The translations under genes were made by a program, and so were the position numbers. A stretch of 64,000 bases of DNA from Acidobacteriaceae bacterium (lineage in GTDB: Bacteria > Acidobacteriota > Terriglobia > Terriglobales > Acidobacteriaceae): assembly GCA_025356095.1 (NCBI GenBank), contig JANXUR010000077.1, positions 1-64,000 of the forward strand, read 5' to 3'. Under the pieces are notes generated by a model, which made no database searches, was not told the origin of the DNA, and saw only the letters and a program-made list of their open reading frames with translations. The stretch's first letter is position 1. Every line of letters begins with the position of its first letter. Below are positions 61,926 through 64,000 of this stretch, one piece after another.

Positions 61926-62735
61926 CTACCCGTCAATCTTCAACTCATCCAGCTCGAGAAATTCGCGGATGATGGGCAACTCGCTCTGCTCCATCTCATG
62001 AGGTGTGCCGAAGAAGATCGCCTTGCCTTGATGCAGAAACACGATACGGTCGGCCAGCTTACGCGCCAGCCGCATGTCATGTGTCACCACAATGCTGGTA
62101 AGGTGTAATTGCATCTTGAGCTTGAGAATCAAATCGCCGAGCAGGATCGCCATCATGGGATCCACCATGGTGGTCGGCTCGTCATACAAAATGCACTCTG
62201 GCTGCGCCGCCATCGCTCGTGCAATCGCCACCGAGCGCTTCATCCCGGTGGAAAGCTCTGAGGGCAACATGTCGCGCATCTCTCCAACCCCCACCAACTG
62301 CAGCAGCCCATCCGCTACCTGCAATAATTGATCTTCGGTCAGTTCGCCGCGCTCGCGCAGTGGAAACGCCACATTCTCACCTACACTCAGCGAATCGAAG
62401 AGCGCACCGTTCTGAAAGACCATCGTCACGCGCTTGCGCAGTCGCTCCAGGCAGGACTCGCTAAGGCCCGAAATATCTTCGCCGCCCACGGTGATTTGGC
62501 CTGAGTCCGCCTTCAGAAATCCCATAATCAGAGCCAATGAAACCGACTTGCCGACGCCACTGCGACCCAGTATGCACAGCGTTTCCGCAGGCATAGCAAA
62601 GAAGCTGACTTCATCGAGCACAACCTTCGTCCCAAAGGCTTTGCTGACCTTCTGAAACTCGATGTATGGCCCTGCCGCAGGGGAGGCGGTTGTCATCACC
62701 GTGGCGATCTCGGGCATGGCGCCGGTTGTGCTCAT
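61926..62735 (-). CDS. MlaF-like ABC transporter ATP-binding protein
   Basis: 269 residues. Walker A GRSGVGKS is at 57-64, and the signature ELSTGMKRSVAIARAMA is the MlaF-type Thr-Gly-Met variant. Walker B and the switch are YDEPTTMVDPMMAIL and VVTHDM. Such ATPases power lipid transport between the inner and outer membranes with MlaE and MlaD, but no MlaE/MlaD gene is adjacent on this side. The start overlaps the mobA stop by four bases. Confidence 0.88.
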   Translation of the reverse strand: MSTTGAMPEIATVMTTASPAAGPYIEFQKVSKAFGTKVVLDEVSFFAMPAETLCILGRSGVGKSVSLALIMGFLKADSGQITVGGEDISGLSESCLERLRKRVTMVFQNGALFDSLSVGENVAFPLRERGELTEDQLLQVADGLLQLVGVGEMRDMLPSELSTGMKRSVAIARAMAAQPECILYDEPTTMVDPMMAILLGDLILKLKMQLHLTSIVVTHDMRLARKLADRIVFLHQGKAIFFGTPHEMEQSELPIIREFLELDELKIDG

Positions 62736-63373
62736 AGTGGTTGTGACACTGGAACTGCGGTTCTAGCTGCGAATTCTACCTGCGCGTCTTGCCATTCCTC
62801 CGGCGTGTTCAAGTTACGAAACAAGTTCGACGAAAAGCAATTCTCGCGCAGATCCTCTTCTGACAGCTCCTGCACTTGGACTTCTGAGTATAGCGAGTCA
62901 ATGCGGTTGCGTCCCTCCCGCAGGGCCCGCTCGGCGCAGGGCAAGAATTCCGCCGCATACACCGCGCACAACGGCTGCCAGCCATCTGCCAACCGCGGCA
63001 CGGTAACCACCGCGTCGCTCGCCTGTGCTGCCGCCATCAGGAACTTCAGAAACTCCGAAGTCACTAGAGGCATGTCCACTGCCAGAACTAGTGTCCGCGC
63101 AGCACCAGAAGCACACAACGCTGCATGAATCCCAGCCAACGGCCCCTGCCCCGGAAAGAAATCTTCTACCACGCGACGGCGTTGCGCCCGCAGGGCCTTC
63201 GGTCCCACGATGCCCACTTCGACTCCACGGAGCGCAGGCACGGCCTCGGCGATATCCGCCATGTGCTCCACCAGCGGGTGCCCGGCAAACGGCACCAGTG
63301 CTTTATCTTGCCCCATGCGGGTACTGCGACCCCCGGCAAGCACGAAAGCTGCCCAATTTGGCCTCGAGTGCAT
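62732..63373 (-). CDS. mobA: Molybdenum cofactor guanylyltransferase MobA
   Basis: 213 residues. The nucleotidyltransferase start FVLAGGRSTRMGQDKAL is at 10-26, followed by DFFPGQGPLAGIHAAL and the Mg-binding LVLAVDMPLVT. It attaches GMP to molybdopterin. It is coupled to the MlaF-like gene by a four-base overlap, although the two functions are unrelated. Confidence 0.92.
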   Translation of the reverse strand: MHSRPNWAAFVLAGGRSTRMGQDKALVPFAGHPLVEHMADIAEAVPALRGVEVGIVGPKALRAQRRRVVEDFFPGQGPLAGIHAALCASGAARTLVLAVDMPLVTSEFLKFLMAAAQASDAVVTVPRLADGWQPLCAVYAAEFLPCAERALREGRNRIDSLYSEVQVQELSEEDLRENCFSSNLFRNLNTPEEWQDAQVEFAARTAVPVSQPL

Positions 63374-63506
63374 AGCTTCGATGATAACGGCTGAGGCCCC
63401 GCCCGTCTAAAACTCGGTGCGCCAGCCAGCACCGCGCGGAGTTTACGCATCCAACTGGAGGAGTAATATTTTGGTGGGTGCCACTTTGTGGCTCAGGAGA
63501 GATTTC

Positions 63507-64000
63507 GTGAACCTTACTCTACGTTCCAAAGTGTGGATGTTCGTGCTGGCTAGCGCGCTGGCGCTGGGTGCAACCACGGCTTGCAACAAGACGGCGACCC
63601 CTAGCGATGCGCAAATTACGCAGGATGCGCAAAACAAGTTGACCGCCGAAGCAGCTTTGCAAGGCAAAGCACTTAGCGTCGCCGCGAATCAGGGAGCGAT
63701 CATCCTTTATGGCACCGTTCAGAATGAGGCGGAGCGCGACTTGGCAGGCACTCTCGTCGGCAGCGTCCCAGGCGTCAAAACGGTGATTAATAACATCAGC
63801 GTCCAGCCAGTACAGGCGCAGGTGGTTCCGGCGCCTCCCATGCCAGAGCCGGCCGTTCCCGCAAAAATGGCGGTTCCCAAGCCCAGCGCGGGCGGAGGCC
63901 ACAAGGATCACGATCATGACGCGATGCGCCACGACGGCGACAACGTGCAGCATGACGCGGACAATATGCACCACGACAGCAATGGGATGGGCAACGCGAC
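63507..64000 (+). CDS. BON-domain lipoprotein (partial)
   Basis: The 5' part of the gene. GTG start with AGGAGAG before it. The signal peptide ends in a lipobox-like GATTAC, so the mature protein would be lipid-anchored. One BON domain follows (about 38-94) with QNEAERDLAG, VPGVKTVINNI. From about residue 120 the tail is rich in His and Asp. BON proteins hold the outer membrane or periplasm together under stress. The gene runs off the window. Confidence 0.75.
   Translation, partial: MNLTLRSKVWMFVLASALALGATTACNKTATPSDAQITQDAQNKLTAEAALQGKALSVAANQGAIILYGTVQNEAERDLAGTLVGSVPGVKTVINNISVQPVQAQVVPAPPMPEPAVPAKMAVPKPSAGGGHKDHDHDAMRHDGDNVQHDADNMHHDSNGMGNA

Overview
The window is about 64 kb of a moderately GC-rich bacterial chromosome. 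Gene content points to Acidobacteriota, most likely Terriglobia: a complete-looking but nuoB/nuoI-less Nuo operon, bacillithiol synthase BshA, secreted glycoside hydrolases with Sec or Tat signals, a NodT/MFP/RND efflux set, and a ribD-ribE / ftsY / plsY-gpsA housekeeping block. The taxonomic call is inference from protein style, not from a marker gene search.

Layout. 1-1.2 kb: the 5' part of a secreted protein whose frame is broken at a C9 tract, a small Cys-containing protein and thiS, all on the minus strand. 1.3-14.9 kb: a near-consensus promoter drives nuoACDEFGHJKLMN (plus strand), closed by a strong intrinsic terminator. 14.9-18.4 kb: an ABC-2 type exporter pair, a small membrane protein and an MFS transporter (minus). 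18.4-22.3 kb: an unusual minus-strand operon in which a 927-residue alpha/beta-hydrolase + DedA/VTT + ATP-grasp fusion is translationally coupled to a secreted HELVH metalloprotease-like protein; a 63-residue Cys-rich protein with a mirror-symmetric Cys pattern is divergent from it.

22.3-32.7 kb: an eight-gene minus-strand sugar locus. It has GH51 arabinofuranosidase, GH27 alpha-galactosidase, a LacI regulator, a FucP permease, GH29 alpha-L-fucosidase, a fucokinase/GDP-fucose pyrophosphorylase-like protein, an RbsD/FucU mutarotase and a short GHMP-kinase-like protein. It looks like a system for stripping and importing side-chain sugars of plant hemicellulose, but no fucI/fucK/fucA is present.

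33-41 kb: tRNA-Asp, a Tat-exported PLP enzyme, an RND tripartite efflux operon and tRNA-Val. 41-49.5 kb: an SDR, a ChbG/HpnK-type deacetylase, bshA, a LytS-type histidine kinase, an AlaX editing protein, threonine synthase with a five-unit 13-bp repeat abutting its start codon, and a HAD phosphatase. 49.5-57.3 kb (plus): a lytic transglycosylase, rimO, yacG, pgpA, a beta-propeller protein, cinA, thpR, plsY and gpsA. 57.3-64 kb: a monooxygenase-like protein and a bactofilin-like repeat membrane protein (minus), ftsY-ribD-ribE (plus), mobA and an MlaF-like ATPase (minus), and the start of a BON-domain lipoprotein running off the end.

No rRNA, CRISPR array, insertion sequence, phage gene or replication origin was seen. 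The most promising unfamiliar material is the hydrolase-VTT-ATP-grasp operon with its divergent Cys-rich miniprotein.
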